Assembly (NCBI GenBank): GCA_003247345.1
Contig: QJZS01000163.1
Coordinates: 1 to 34,610, forward strand
DNA: 34,610 nt
Origin: Spirochaetales bacterium
GTDB taxonomy: Bacteria; Spirochaetota; Spirochaetia; Sphaerochaetales; Sphaerochaetaceae
Direction: 5' to 3'
Below the pieces are notes generated by a model. That model saw only the letters and a program-made list of their open reading frames with translations. It was not told the origin of the DNA and did not search any database. Shown piece after piece: positions 1-7,693 of this stretch. Position numbers and translations under genes: made by a program. Each line of letters opens with the position of its first letter. Positions within the stretch are counted from its first letter, which is position 1.

Positions 1-2
1 AA

Positions 3-218
3 GAGACTCCCGTCGAGGAAGAGACTCCCGTCGAGGAAGAGACTCCCGTCGAGGAAGAGACTCCCGTCGAGGAAGAGACTCCCGTCGAGGAAGAGACTCC
101 CGTCGAGGAAGAGACTCCCGTCGAGGAAGAGCTCCCTGTGGAGGAAGAGCTCCCTGTGGAGGAAGAGCTCCCTGTGGAGGAAGAGCTCCCTGTGGAGGAA
201 GAGACTCCCGTCGAGGAA
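3..218 (+). repeat. 18-bp in-frame tandem repeat (12 copies visible)
   Basis: Seven perfect consecutive copies of an 18-bp unit encoding ETPVEE (3-128) are followed by four copies of a diverged unit encoding ELPVEE (129-200) and one more ETPVEE copy (201-218). The array continues to the left edge, so the total copy number is unknown. The period is a multiple of three, so gain or loss of copies keeps the frame. Near-perfect identity at the DNA level, including third positions, points to recent expansion by slippage or unequal recombination. Confidence 0.97.
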
Positions 219-902
219 GAACCGTTCCATCCTGATAACAGACTAGCCCTTCCTCATAGTTACGTACTTTCAACGAATCAAGAAGTTGAGAAGAAAGAAA
301 TTATTGAAGAAGAAACTGCTAAGCAAATTCCCGAGAATCCTCGGTTTATTCTTGCTGATACGATGGCTAAAACTAGTTCAGAGCCTGTCGCCCCAACTTC
401 TGAGGACGAAGCGAATAGTCATGCAGAAGATGCTTCGGTATCTACACTTGATCCTGTAATTGAAGGTTATCTTCCTTCTACACTACAAGAAATCCTAAGA
501 CGATTGCAGGAATCAGACGAACAACTCTTTCTTGATTTCTGCCAAACGGCAGACCCTGAACTTCTTCAAGCAACTTCTCGTTTAATCGAGCAAGCTCGAG
601 ATGTACAGCTTCGTGATTTCAAGGATAAAATGTTTACAATTCCTGGGTATGACCTGACAGTTGTCTTGATAACAGAAATAGGAGACAAACTCAAAGCCTG
701 GGATCGAAGGAAAAACATTGCTGCCATCATGTATACCAAGAACAAGACAAAATGGGACGTATTGTATCTCGGGTACAATCAACGGAGTCAGTTGTATTAC
801 GTTCAAGAACAATTGTTGCGTTTTGAGGATTTTTCCAATGCCGATTGGAAGTATGTAGTGAATCTTGGCGAGCGAATTTTAGAAAAGAAGCAACCAAAGT
901 GA
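3..902 (+). CDS. Acidic-repeat protein of unknown function, 5' partial
   Basis: The reading frame is open to the left edge, so the true start lies outside the window; 299 codons and a TGA stop are visible. The visible N-terminal part is twelve copies of a six-residue acidic unit (ETPVEE or ELPVEE), followed by an acidic, low-complexity linker (about residues 73-150) and then a more ordinary, probably folded C-terminal domain of about 150 residues containing the segments DPVIEGYLPSTLQEIL and KWDVLYLGYNQRSQLYYV. No catalytic motif, membrane segment or known domain is recognised. The stop codon overlaps a GTG start of the next gene (GTGA), suggesting translational coupling to the inositol-monophosphatase-like gene. 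A GTG at 138 is in frame but sits inside the repeat, so it is not a credible start. The function is unknown; the repeat could act as a flexible negatively charged spacer. Confidence 0.8.
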   Translation, partial: ETPVEEETPVEEETPVEEETPVEEETPVEEETPVEEETPVEEELPVEEELPVEEELPVEEELPVEEETPVEEEPFHPDNRLALPHSYVLSTNQEVEKKEIIEEETAKQIPENPRFILADTMAKTSSEPVAPTSEDEANSHAEDASVSTLDPVIEGYLPSTLQEILRRLQESDEQLFLDFCQTADPELLQATSRLIEQARDVQLRDFKDKMFTIPGYDLTVVLITEIGDKLKAWDRRKNIAAIMYTKNKTKWDVLYLGYNQRSQLYYVQEQLLRFEDFSNADWKYVVNLGERILEKKQPK

Positions 903-1696
903 ATCTTGATGAACTCATAATGCAACATCTCGATATTGCAATACAAGCTGCAAAACTCGCAGGTTCTTATGTAGTTGAAGCGGAAAAGGCTGGCTCATTT
1001 TCCGTCCATAGCAAACGAGAGAATGATTTTGTTACTGACATTGATATTGCCGCAGAACGGATCATCATAGAACAGATACAAAAGCATTTTCCTGAAGATG
1101 CCATTTTCGGGGAAGAATCAGGCAAGAGTGAGAATTCTGAACAAGGTAGGTGGATTATTGATCCCATAGATGGAACTACCAATTTCTTCCGTTCCTTACC
1201 TAACTATACCATAAGTATCGCGTGGGAACTGGAAGCATATGCCCCCTTGGTAGGAGTGGTATTCAATCCCGTCCAGAATGAATTGTTCTACGCAAGTAAA
1301 AACAGGGGAGCATACTTGAATGGCGAGCCCATACATGTGAGCAATGTATCTGACATCTCCAAAGCACTTATGGTTTGTGTCCCTCCCCATCGTCATCATG
1401 AACTTGCCGATCAATATTTTTCCATTGCCCGCCAAATCTTTCATAATACAAGCGATTTCAGATCCTTTGGCTCGTGTGCGCTGGAACTTTCTTACATTGC
1501 AGCTGGACGGATAGATGGATATTACGAGCTCTGCCTCGGATACTATGACATGGCAGCCGGCGCTGTTATTTTGGAAGAAGCTGGAGGAGCTGTGACTCAT
1601 GCGGATCCAGATCGCCCATTCTCTGATGATAGGTGTGATATCGTTGCTTCCAACGGGTTGATACAAGATTGGATTTTGCATATGGTTCAGTCATGA
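899..1696 (+). CDS. Inositol-1-monophosphatase family phosphatase
   Basis: This is a Mg2+-dependent, lithium-sensitive-type sugar/inositol phosphate phosphatase (IMPase/SuhB/CysQ superfamily), expected in the cytoplasm. The family motifs are in order: the metal-ligand glutamates in IFGEESG, the hallmark DPIDGTTNF (Asp-x-Ile-Asp-Gly-Thr), and the C-terminal YDMAAGAVILEEAGG, which matches WDxAAG...EAGG except that Tyr replaces Trp. Length (265 or 258 residues) is normal. Two starts are possible. GTG at 899 forms a GTGA overlap with the upstream stop and has AGAAG upstream; ATG at 920 aligns better with SuhB-type N termini but has no visible ribosome binding site. I chose 899 for the coupling. 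The next gene starts inside its stop (ATGA), so the two are cotranslated. The exact substrate (inositol phosphate, fructose bisphosphate, PAP) cannot be read from sequence. Confidence 0.88.
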   Translation: MNLDELIMQHLDIAIQAAKLAGSYVVEAEKAGSFSVHSKRENDFVTDIDIAAERIIIEQIQKHFPEDAIFGEESGKSENSEQGRWIIDPIDGTTNFFRSLPNYTISIAWELEAYAPLVGVVFNPVQNELFYASKNRGAYLNGEPIHVSNVSDISKALMVCVPPHRHHELADQYFSIARQIFHNTSDFRSFGSCALELSYIAAGRIDGYYELCLGYYDMAAGAVILEEAGGAVTHADPDRPFSDDRCDIVASNGLIQDWILHMVQS

Positions 1697-2340
1697 ACTT
1701 CAAACTTGCAATCTTTGATCTTGATGGAACGTTGCTTAATACCTCTCCAGGTATTTTTGCATCCGCAAATGCTACAGTAGAGAAATTAGGGTTGCCTCCT
1801 GAAAAGGACCCTGAACAATTAAAAAAATTCATCGGCCCCCCGATTAAGCAATGCTTTGTGAATGTCTATGATCTCGACCCGGCATTGATAGATAAGGCGG
1901 TGGAAATCTATAGGGGTGAATATGATTCCTATGGCAGAATAAATGCCCAACCATACCCAGGTATAGCTCAGACCCTTTCAAAGCTGAAGGAGAATGGTTT
2001 TCTCCTAGCCGTAGGGACGTTGAAGGGAGAGTCACTTGCGAAACAAATGTTGGAGTATTTTCAACTAAGTGAATACTTCAAAAGTATTCGTGGATCTGAT
2101 CAACACTCAACCCTTTCCAAAGCAGATATCGTTAATAACGTACTCTCTGATCTTAAGATTGATGCGAAGGATGCAGTATTGATCGGCGATACCATACATG
2201 ACCAAGAAGGTGCAAAGCAGGCGGGAGTTTCGTTCATAGCGGTGGATTGGGGATTTGGTTTTCCAAAAGGGCATCAAAAGAACGAAAGTACATTTGCTGT
2301 AGCACAAAATACTGACCAATTAATTTCTATCCTTTCTTAA
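1693..2340 (+). CDS. HAD-superfamily phosphatase, Gph-like
   Basis: A 215-residue haloacid-dehalogenase-type hydrolase that probably removes phosphate from a small metabolite. Motif I is FDLDGTLLNT near the N terminus (Asp nucleophile and the acid/base Asp two residues later), motif II is the Thr in VGTLKG, motif III is the Lys in SKADIV, and motif IV is the acidic pair in IGDTIHD. The helical cap between motifs I and II (YPGI follows it) is of the phosphoglycolate phosphatase/beta-phosphoglucomutase type. ATG at 1693 overlaps the upstream stop (ATGA) and puts motif I at the usual position; an upstream in-frame start at 1669 would add eight unlikely residues. Substrate unknown. A second, diverged Gph-like gene lies at 27830-28507. 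Confidence 0.88.
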   Translation: MNFKLAIFDLDGTLLNTSPGIFASANATVEKLGLPPEKDPEQLKKFIGPPIKQCFVNVYDLDPALIDKAVEIYRGEYDSYGRINAQPYPGIAQTLSKLKENGFLLAVGTLKGESLAKQMLEYFQLSEYFKSIRGSDQHSTLSKADIVNNVLSDLKIDAKDAVLIGDTIHDQEGAKQAGVSFIAVDWGFGFPKGHQKNESTFAVAQNTDQLISILS

Positions 2341-2447
2341 ACTCTCTGTGCTGCAAAGCATGCACTTTCGTGTGTTTTATGATACATTATGTAAGGCTGT
2401 CTATTGGCTTTTTGCCAATTACATCCAGAAAATAAGGAGCTAATTCA
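2341..2447 (+). promoter_or_regulatory. ridA upstream region with small palindrome
   Basis: This 107-bp gap precedes the ridA-gcvT run. It holds a perfect inverted repeat, ATTGGC-TTTTT-GCCAAT (2403-2419), which could be an operator half-site pair or a short hairpin in the 5' untranslated region. A good ribosome binding site, AAGGAG (2434-2439), lies 8 bases before ridA. A possible -10 (TATGAT, 2378-2383) has no convincing -35, so no promoter is called. No intrinsic terminator is visible for the upstream genes. Confidence 0.35.
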
Positions 2448-2843
2448 ATGACGTCTCAATTCAAGAAAACGCAAGTTTCAACTGATAAAGCACCGGCTGC
2501 AATCGGACCCTACAGCCAGGCAGTTATTGCCGGACCGTTTATTTTTACCAGTGGTCAGATTCCAATCGATCCAAAGACTGGAGCACTGGTCGGCTCTACT
2601 GCTGCAGAGCAAGCAAAACAAGTGTTTGAAAATCTCAAAGCTGTACTTGCTGAAGCTGGTAGTGACCTTTCAAAGGTAGTAAAGGCAACAGTATTTTTAA
2701 AAGACATGAATGATTTTGGATCAGTCAATGAAGTGTATGCAGCAAATTTCGGAGAAGGCATTCTTCCGGCTCGTTCTGCAGTTCAAGTGGCAAAACTTCC
2801 AAAAGATGTTGCAGTCGAAATTGAATTGATTGCACTAGCATAA
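2448..2843 (+). CDS. ridA: RidA-family enamine/imine deaminase
   Basis: A 131-residue RidA (YjgF/YER057c/UK114) protein. The family hydrolyses reactive 2-aminoacrylate and related enamines/imines made by PLP enzymes such as serine/threonine dehydratase, releasing 2-oxoacids and ammonia; it works as a cytoplasmic trimer. Seen here are the N-terminal APAAIGPYSQAV, the central FTSGQIPIDP, and the substrate-binding Arg109 in LPARSAVQV, equivalent to the conserved Arg105 of characterised members, followed by VEIELIA. Length and start are typical, with AAGGAG 8 bases before ATG. It leads a tight run with gcvT, 13 bases downstream. The link to one-carbon/glycine metabolism fits its role in protecting PLP- and amino-acid-using enzymes. 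Confidence 0.95.
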   Translation: MTSQFKKTQVSTDKAPAAIGPYSQAVIAGPFIFTSGQIPIDPKTGALVGSTAAEQAKQVFENLKAVLAEAGSDLSKVVKATVFLKDMNDFGSVNEVYAANFGEGILPARSAVQVAKLPKDVAVEIELIALA

Positions 2844-2856
2844 CAAGGAATACAAG

Positions 2857-3975
2857 ATGAAACGAACACCACTGTATGAGAGTTATAATACCTACCCGGG
2901 CGTAAAACTGATTGATTTCGGGGGATGGGAGCTGCCTGTTCAATTTGAGACCGGCATTCTGGGAGAGCATGAAGCTGTTCGTACACGAGCAGGGCTCTTT
3001 GATGTGTCCCACATGGGTGAGTGTAATGTCAACGGGGAAACTGCTGCTGCCTATTTGGATTATCTCTGTACGAATTCCATAAGCGATATGGAAAAGGGAC
3101 AATGCCGATACACGTTGATGTGTTATCCAAATGGAACTGTCGTTGATGATTTATTGATCTATCGTCGAAATGATATCTCTTTCTTGGTGGTCATGAATGC
3201 CTCAAATATTGAGAAAGATATGGCTTGGATTACCAAAGATAATCCAAGGGCATCCGAGTGTCCCATGGTTCAGAATATTTCTGACGAGACGGTGCAGATT
3301 GCTCTGCAGGGACCATTGGCTGTTGATATCTTGAAAACATTGGTACCGGATTGTGATGATATCAAGACATTTAGATTCAAAAGTCCTTGCGAAGTAGATG
3401 ATGTAATTACACTTATCAGCAGAACCGGCTATACCGGAGAAGACGGCTTTGAGTTGTATTGTGCAGCACAAGATGGTCCTCGTCTTTGGGAAATCTTGAT
3501 GGAAGCAGGCAAACCGTTCGGAATGGTCAGTTGTGGACTGGGCTGTCGTGACACCTTGAGAATGGAAGCCAAGTTGCCGCTTTATGGACATGAGATAAGT
3601 GATAGTATCACGCCTTTGGAAGCCAATCTTGGTGTATTCGTAAAACTGGAAAAGGATGACTTTTGCGGTAAGACCGCTTTGGTTGAGCAGAAGGAAAATG
3701 GAATTCCAAGAACATTGCGTGGCATCGAGATGGTAGACAAGGCTGTGCCCCGTGGTGGATATCGCGTATTTCTTGATGGCAAAGATATTGGGTTTGTAAC
3801 CAGTGGCACCAAGAGCCCTACACTTGGCATATTCTGTGCATATGTTATGATAAATCGTGATACTGGACTAAAGTTTGGTGATATTGTGGAGATTGAAGTG
3901 CATAACCATCTCAAACAAGCAAAACTGGTGAAAACTCCATTCTTTAAACATGGAGTAAAGAATAGTCAACTTTGA
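2857..3975 (+). CDS. gcvT: Aminomethyltransferase (glycine cleavage T protein)
   Basis: The T protein of the glycine cleavage system transfers the methylene group from the aminomethyl-lipoyl H protein to tetrahydrofolate, giving 5,10-methylene-THF and ammonia. The 372-residue length is typical. Family motifs seen are [10 protein letters not shown] (47-56), the folate-contacting VDDL region (about 96-99), [15 protein letters not shown] (about 188), [18 protein letters not shown], and the C-terminal GxVTSG element as [19 protein letters not shown] lies just before the ATG. Oddly, no gcvH, gcvPA/PB or lpd is adjacent: the neighbours are ridA and an acyltransferase. Either the other subunits are elsewhere, or this is a GcvT-like paralogue with another folate-dependent role. 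The motif set favours true GcvT. Confidence 0.92.
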   Translation: MKRTPLYESYNTYPGVKLIDFGGWELPVQFETGILGEHEAVRTRAGLFDVSHMGECNVNGETAAAYLDYLCTNSISDMEKGQCRYTLMCYPNGTVVDDLLIYRRNDISFLVVMNASNIEKDMAWITKDNPRASECPMVQNISDETVQIALQGPLAVDILKTLVPDCDDIKTFRFKSPCEVDDVITLISRTGYTGEDGFELYCAAQDGPRLWEILMEAGKPFGMVSCGLGCRDTLRMEAKLPLYGHEISDSITPLEANLGVFVKLEKDDFCGKTALVEQKENGIPRTLRGIEMVDKAVPRGGYRVFLDGKDIGFVTSGTKSPTLGIFCAYVMINRDTGLKFGDIVEIEVHNHLKQAKLVKTPFFKHGVKNSQL

Positions 3976-5276
3976 TGATACGTATTCAAAACCATGCCCC
4001 TGAAGGCTTCATTGCTCTTGATAACTCAGCTCTTATCTATCCACCTACGGAAGCTGTGTACAATGCGAATACCTTTAGGGTCTCCATGGATTTTCGATTT
4101 ACTATAAAAAAAGCGGTTCTGGAGCAAGCCTTGCATGACTTGCTTCACCGCTGTTCCTATGCGAAGGTAGGATTGCATACAGGTTTTTTCTGGTACTACC
4201 TATCGCCAAATGAGATGCCTGCAATCGTACATGAAGAAGGGCCGTACCCAAGTGGGCGATTTACCTTCAAAGAGAATAATGGCTATCTTTTCAAAGTAAT
4301 CTACAGCAGCCACAGAATAGGTCTGGAATGCTTTCATGCACTCACTGACGGGGCAGGGGGAATGGCTTATTTGAAGCTGTTGGTTGAACGCTATTATTAT
4401 CATGCCGGAATCGGCAAGCCTGAATTTGCAGATAGCCTTGAATTCAATGCAAGACCCACTAAGCAGGAATTCAGTGATCCTTTCCAACATCTCTATGATA
4501 AGAAACTTCCTTCCTATCCAACGATCAATAAGGCTTTCCATCGGAAAGGGGGATCCTACGATGACAGGGTCAAAGTCATCAGCGCAACCATCCTTACTGA
4601 ACAAATAAAAGAACGAGCAAAAGCACGGAAACTTACCATTGGGGAATACCTTTCATCCGTATATCTTTATTGTTTGCAGCAATTACAACAAATAGAAGAG
4701 CCTGTGCAGTACAAGCGAAAGCCAATACGGCTCTCTGTTCCCATGAACCTAAGAAAGATATTCGGGTATGATACCATGCGTAATTTTACCCTTTTTGCAA
4801 TTGTGGAAATCGAGCCATCCTTGGGATTCTACTCCTTCGAAGAAATAGGGCAGGAAGTACATACCCAAATGGTACAGGCTCAATCAAAGAAGCGATTACT
4901 CAGCCAAATTAAACGCAATGTTGCAGGAGAGCGAAATCCTGTGATCCGATTTGCACCGACAGCCTTAAAGAATCCTTTGTTTAAACTGTTATCCGATTAT
5001 CTGGGTGATGATCAGTATAGTGGAATTATTTCGAATTTTGGATATGTCCCATTTCCCAAAGAGTTGCAAGATACAGTGACTCGGTTGGATTTTCATCTCA
5101 GCCCTGGGCTGTTGAATAAAGTAGCCTTGGCGGTAATAGGGTATCTTGATAAAATTATAATTAACTTTACGAGTTTCTATACGGTCGATACTGAATTGGA
5201 ACATCAATTTTGTACCTTCTTGGTTGAAGATGGTATCGATGTAGAAGTTGCAACCAATAGAAATTCCGAGAGGTAG
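3975..5276 (+). CDS. Condensation-fold acyltransferase (HxxxDG), alcohol acetyltransferase/PapA-like
   Basis: A 433-residue protein with the signature of the chloramphenicol-acetyltransferase/condensation-domain fold: His121-Ala-Leu-Thr-Asp125-Gly, preceded by the beta-strand segment SHRIGLECF and followed by GAGGMAYLKLL. A second element, SGIISNFGYVPFP (about residues 348-360), lies where such enzymes carry the DFGWG-type structural motif. These enzymes move an acyl group from CoA or a carrier to an alcohol or amine; no carrier protein is encoded nearby, so a CoA thioester donor is more likely. The substrate is unknown. ATG at 3975 overlaps the gcvT stop (TGATG). The next gene, a zinc-ribbon membrane protein, starts 8 bases after the stop, and the two probably act together. 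Confidence 0.75.
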   Translation: MIRIQNHAPEGFIALDNSALIYPPTEAVYNANTFRVSMDFRFTIKKAVLEQALHDLLHRCSYAKVGLHTGFFWYYLSPNEMPAIVHEEGPYPSGRFTFKENNGYLFKVIYSSHRIGLECFHALTDGAGGMAYLKLLVERYYYHAGIGKPEFADSLEFNARPTKQEFSDPFQHLYDKKLPSYPTINKAFHRKGGSYDDRVKVISATILTEQIKERAKARKLTIGEYLSSVYLYCLQQLQQIEEPVQYKRKPIRLSVPMNLRKIFGYDTMRNFTLFAIVEIEPSLGFYSFEEIGQEVHTQMVQAQSKKRLLSQIKRNVAGERNPVIRFAPTALKNPLFKLLSDYLGDDQYSGIISNFGYVPFPKELQDTVTRLDFHLSPGLLNKVALAVIGYLDKIIINFTSFYTVDTELEHQFCTFLVEDGIDVEVATNRNSER

Positions 5277-5284
5277 ATGTAACT

Positions 5285-6172
5285 ATGGCATATTGTGTAC
5301 GTTGTGGAGTTAAATTAACAGATGGGGCAAAATCCTGTCCTTTGTGTGGTACTGAAGTCCATTTGCCCGCGGGGATAGAAGAGCCCGTAGCCGAACCCCT
5401 CTTTGCTGAACCGTTACCTAAGGAAGGTACCAAAGGCATCACCAAGGCAAAGAAAGGGATGTTGGAATTGATTATCATCCTTGGGGTTGTAGGGGAGTTG
5501 ACTGTGGCTATTTCTCTTTGGATAGCCAATGCTCTTGCTTATAGCTTCATACCTCTTTTCAGCATTGGTATTGCTGCTCTTTCATTGCTTGCAATTGTGT
5601 TGGCAAAACCGAAATACGTACAGCAGGCGAGTTGGCAATGTCTGTTGATGGCAGTCCTGTTTTTGGGGCTTGATGGTGTAGACTTTGCCTGGTTCTGGTC
5701 GTTGATTGGAGCAGCTTCTCTCCTCTTATTCTGGTTTTGCGGGGTATTCCCATGGTCACGCTGGGCTGCAGAACATAAGAAAGTAAGCGCTTTGATGATG
5801 CTCGCATCAATCATTGTCTTTCTGGTATTTATGAATATACTCTTGTCGCAACGTTTGACCTGGTTTGCCCCTGTTGCGCTTCCTATGATTGCGTTTATTA
5901 CCTTTATGACAGGACTTTTCTATATATGGCTGACTGCCAGAAAGATAAAACGAATTCCTGTGGCTGATATGATCCTTGGTATATTGGTCATTATCTTAGG
6001 ATCATGTACTGCATTTGACTTCTTTCTTACACATTATCAGAAAGGATTCTTCGCCTTGCGTTGGGCTACCAGCTTGGGTATTGCTGCTGTGATTATCCTG
6101 ACTTTCCTCATTGGAGTTTCAGTTTCCCTTCGATTCAGAAGATTCTTTACCAGCCATAATCAACACGATTAG
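5285..6172 (+). CDS. Zinc-ribbon polytopic membrane protein
   Basis: A 295-residue protein with an N-terminal zinc ribbon, Cys4-x2-Cys7...Cys18-x2-Cys21 (YCVRCG...CPLCG), a Pro/Glu-rich linker (about 25-55) and then about seven or eight hydrophobic segments from residue 58 to the end, finishing in a short basic tail. It resembles small zinc-ribbon membrane proteins that, from memory, Pfam groups as DUF6320; this was not checked. The ribbon should face the cytoplasm. Its position directly after an HxxxDG acyltransferase suggests it recruits or cooperates with that enzyme at the membrane. No catalytic motif is seen. Its TAG stop interlocks with the stop of the convergent ybaK-like gene in the 4 bases TTAG, with no terminator between them. 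Confidence 0.7.
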   Translation: MAYCVRCGVKLTDGAKSCPLCGTEVHLPAGIEEPVAEPLFAEPLPKEGTKGITKAKKGMLELIIILGVVGELTVAISLWIANALAYSFIPLFSIGIAALSLLAIVLAKPKYVQQASWQCLLMAVLFLGLDGVDFAWFWSLIGAASLLLFWFCGVFPWSRWAAEHKKVSALMMLASIIVFLVFMNILLSQRLTWFAPVALPMIAFITFMTGLFYIWLTARKIKRIPVADMILGILVIILGSCTAFDFFLTHYQKGFFALRWATSLGIAAVIILTFLIGVSVSLRFRRFFTSHNQHD

Positions 6173-6636
6173 GAGAAGTCTGCAAATTGGCCCCCGGTTG
6201 CAGTAATCAGATCCTCAGGTTTGATTTTCAGCTGGTATCCTCGTAAGCCTGCACTTACGTACAAATAGGGTTCCAGCTGTGCCACTTCCTCAATGAAGGT
6301 GGGAAACTGTTTCTTCATTCCCAAAGGACTGCACCCGCCACGAATATACCCTGTGACCATTTGAAGCTTATCAAGCTTCAGGAGATCTATATCCTTACTC
6401 CCAGTCAAAGCACGGGCTTTCTTCATGCTTATAGAAAAATCAGCAGGTAAGCAAAATACAAATATCTGTCTATTACTATCTTCCATCACTATAGTCTTGA
6501 ACACTTGAGAAAGTTCCAACCCAGCTTTCTGAGTGGCATGTACAGCATCCAAATGTTCTTCATCCCAGTCATAGGTGATGACTTCATATTCGATATTATG
6601 AGACTCCAAAATTCTCATTGCATTCGTTTTTTTCAT
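6169..6636 (-). CDS. ybaK: Cys-tRNA(Pro)/Cys-tRNA(Cys) deacylase, YbaK family
   Basis: A 155-residue trans-editing protein of the YbaK/EbsC family, related to the INS domain of prolyl-tRNA synthetase. It hydrolyses Cys-tRNA(Pro) made by mistake by ProRS. Family features are the N-terminal KTNAMRILESHNIEYE, the conserved catalytic-site Lys47 in QVFKTIVM, KKARALTG, and the glycine-rich GYIRGGCSPLGMKK that shapes the substrate pocket. The ATG at 6636 has no Shine-Dalgarno sequence; a possible -10 (TACGAT) ends 6 bases upstream, so the mRNA may be leaderless. The gene stands alone, convergent with the zinc-ribbon gene. Confidence 0.92.
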   Translation of the reverse strand: MKKTNAMRILESHNIEYEVITYDWDEEHLDAVHATQKAGLELSQVFKTIVMEDSNRQIFVFCLPADFSISMKKARALTGSKDIDLLKLDKLQMVTGYIRGGCSPLGMKKQFPTFIEEVAQLEPYLYVSAGLRGYQLKIKPEDLITATGGQFADFS

Positions 6637-6670
6637 AGAACTATCGTACGAACTTAAGCCAAACTATGCA
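6637..6670 (-). promoter_or_regulatory. Possible leaderless promoter of ybaK
   Basis: Read on the minus strand, TTGCAT is followed after 17 bases by TACGAT, and the latter ends 6 bases before the ybaK ATG. Matches to the -35 and -10 consensus are only partial. The spacing would place the transcription start at or next to the ATG, which fits the lack of any purine-rich ribosome binding site there. Confidence 0.35.
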
Positions 6671-6674
6671 ACAT

Positions 6675-6702
6675 GAAAAAAGGGGGCTCGAAAGCCCCCT
6701 TC
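6675..6702 (-). terminator. Intrinsic terminator of the nucleoside ABC operon
   Basis: On the minus strand an 8-bp GC-rich stem (AGGGGGCT/AGCCCCCT, arms 6693-6700 and 6681-6688) with a 4-base loop is followed by a run of six T. It lies about 20 bases after the stop of the last permease gene, so it closes the ABC operon and isolates it from ybaK. Confidence 0.93.
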
Positions 6703-6721
6703 AAGATTTTGGTGGTAATCT

Positions 6722-7693
6722 TTATTTATCATCAATGGCAAAGGAAGTGCCCAAAGCGGCAGGGGACGCGAACGACCCTTTCTTCTTCTGATTGATGATA
6801 GTCATTCCAGCCAAAGCTATGAGAGTAATAAGATACGGGGAGAAACCCAAGAATTGGCTAGGAATCACCATCTTAAGCCCTGCTGCCTGCAGACTGAATT
6901 GCAAACTAGTTATTCCGCCGAAAATCAACGTACCGATTACTACTCTGCCGGGGTTCCATGTGGAGAAAATAACCAAAGCGATTACGATCCAGCCTTTTCC
7001 TCCTGTCATTCCTTGGTTCCAGCTGGGTGTGAAACTCAATGAGAGGCAGGCCCCGCCCAAACCGGCTAAAACACCTCCGAGGGTAGTGTACAGATACCTG
7101 ATTTTAGATACAGAAATTCCCAAAGCAGTAGCGGTCTTCGGGCTTTCTCCTACAGCTCGTACTACCATTCCATGTTTTGTTCTATACATAAAGAACCATG
7201 AGAAAGGAATCAGAATATACAATCCATAGGTCAAAATGCTGACATTAAACAATGCGCCGAAAATAGGGATGTTGCTCAAGCCTGGAATTGCAATGTTACT
7301 GAATGTAGAGGGGAGGTTCATTCCGGTAAGATTGAAATTATTGGATGCCGGTCCCAATCGTTCCCCAAGAAAGTTGGCCAATCCTGTACCGAATATCGTA
7401 ATGGCAAGTCCTGCAGGTACCTGATTCGCTCGCATCGTAATGCATAAGAAAGCATGCAATAGACTGAAAAGACCACCGACAAACATAGCCATGAGCATTG
7501 CAAGAAACAGATTTCCTGTATTGAAGGCGGTAGTAAATCCTGCCAACGCACCCATGAGCATGATACCTTCCATCCCAAGATTGAGAATTCCTGTCTTTTG
7601 TGTGTATACCTCGCCGAGAGTTGCATATGTCAGCGAAGTTCCCATAGCCAATGTTGCTGCCAATAATTTAGTTATGAAATCGACCATGTTCAT
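6722..7693 (-). CDS. Nucleoside ABC transporter permease (YufQ/BmpC-type)
   Basis: A 323-residue inner-membrane permease of the branched-chain/ribose/nucleoside importer family (BPD_transp_2). It has about eight to nine hydrophobic segments and the family element LGEVYTQKTGILNLGMEGIM near the N terminus, plus the cytoplasmic coupling region around TKHGMVVRAVGESPKTATALGISVSKIRY. It should pair with the permease encoded upstream to form the nucleoside channel. GGAG lies 9 bases before ATG 7693, and the start overlaps the upstream stop (ATGA). It is the last gene of the operon. Purine nucleosides are the usual cargo of this subfamily, but the exact specificity is inferred. Confidence 0.9.
   Translation of the reverse strand: MNMVDFITKLLAATLAMGTSLTYATLGEVYTQKTGILNLGMEGIMLMGALAGFTTAFNTGNLFLAMLMAMFVGGLFSLLHAFLCITMRANQVPAGLAITIFGTGLANFLGERLGPASNNFNLTGMNLPSTFSNIAIPGLSNIPIFGALFNVSILTYGLYILIPFSWFFMYRTKHGMVVRAVGESPKTATALGISVSKIRYLYTTLGGVLAGLGGACLSLSFTPSWNQGMTGGKGWIVIALVIFSTWNPGRVVIGTLIFGGITSLQFSLQAAGLKMVIPSQFLGFSPYLITLIALAGMTIINQKKKGSFASPAALGTSFAIDDK

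Noticed and set aside
1..218. Possible CRISPR-like array at the left edge
   Set aside because: The units are contiguous 18-bp copies with no spacers, keep one reading frame and encode an acidic peptide; this is a coding tandem repeat.
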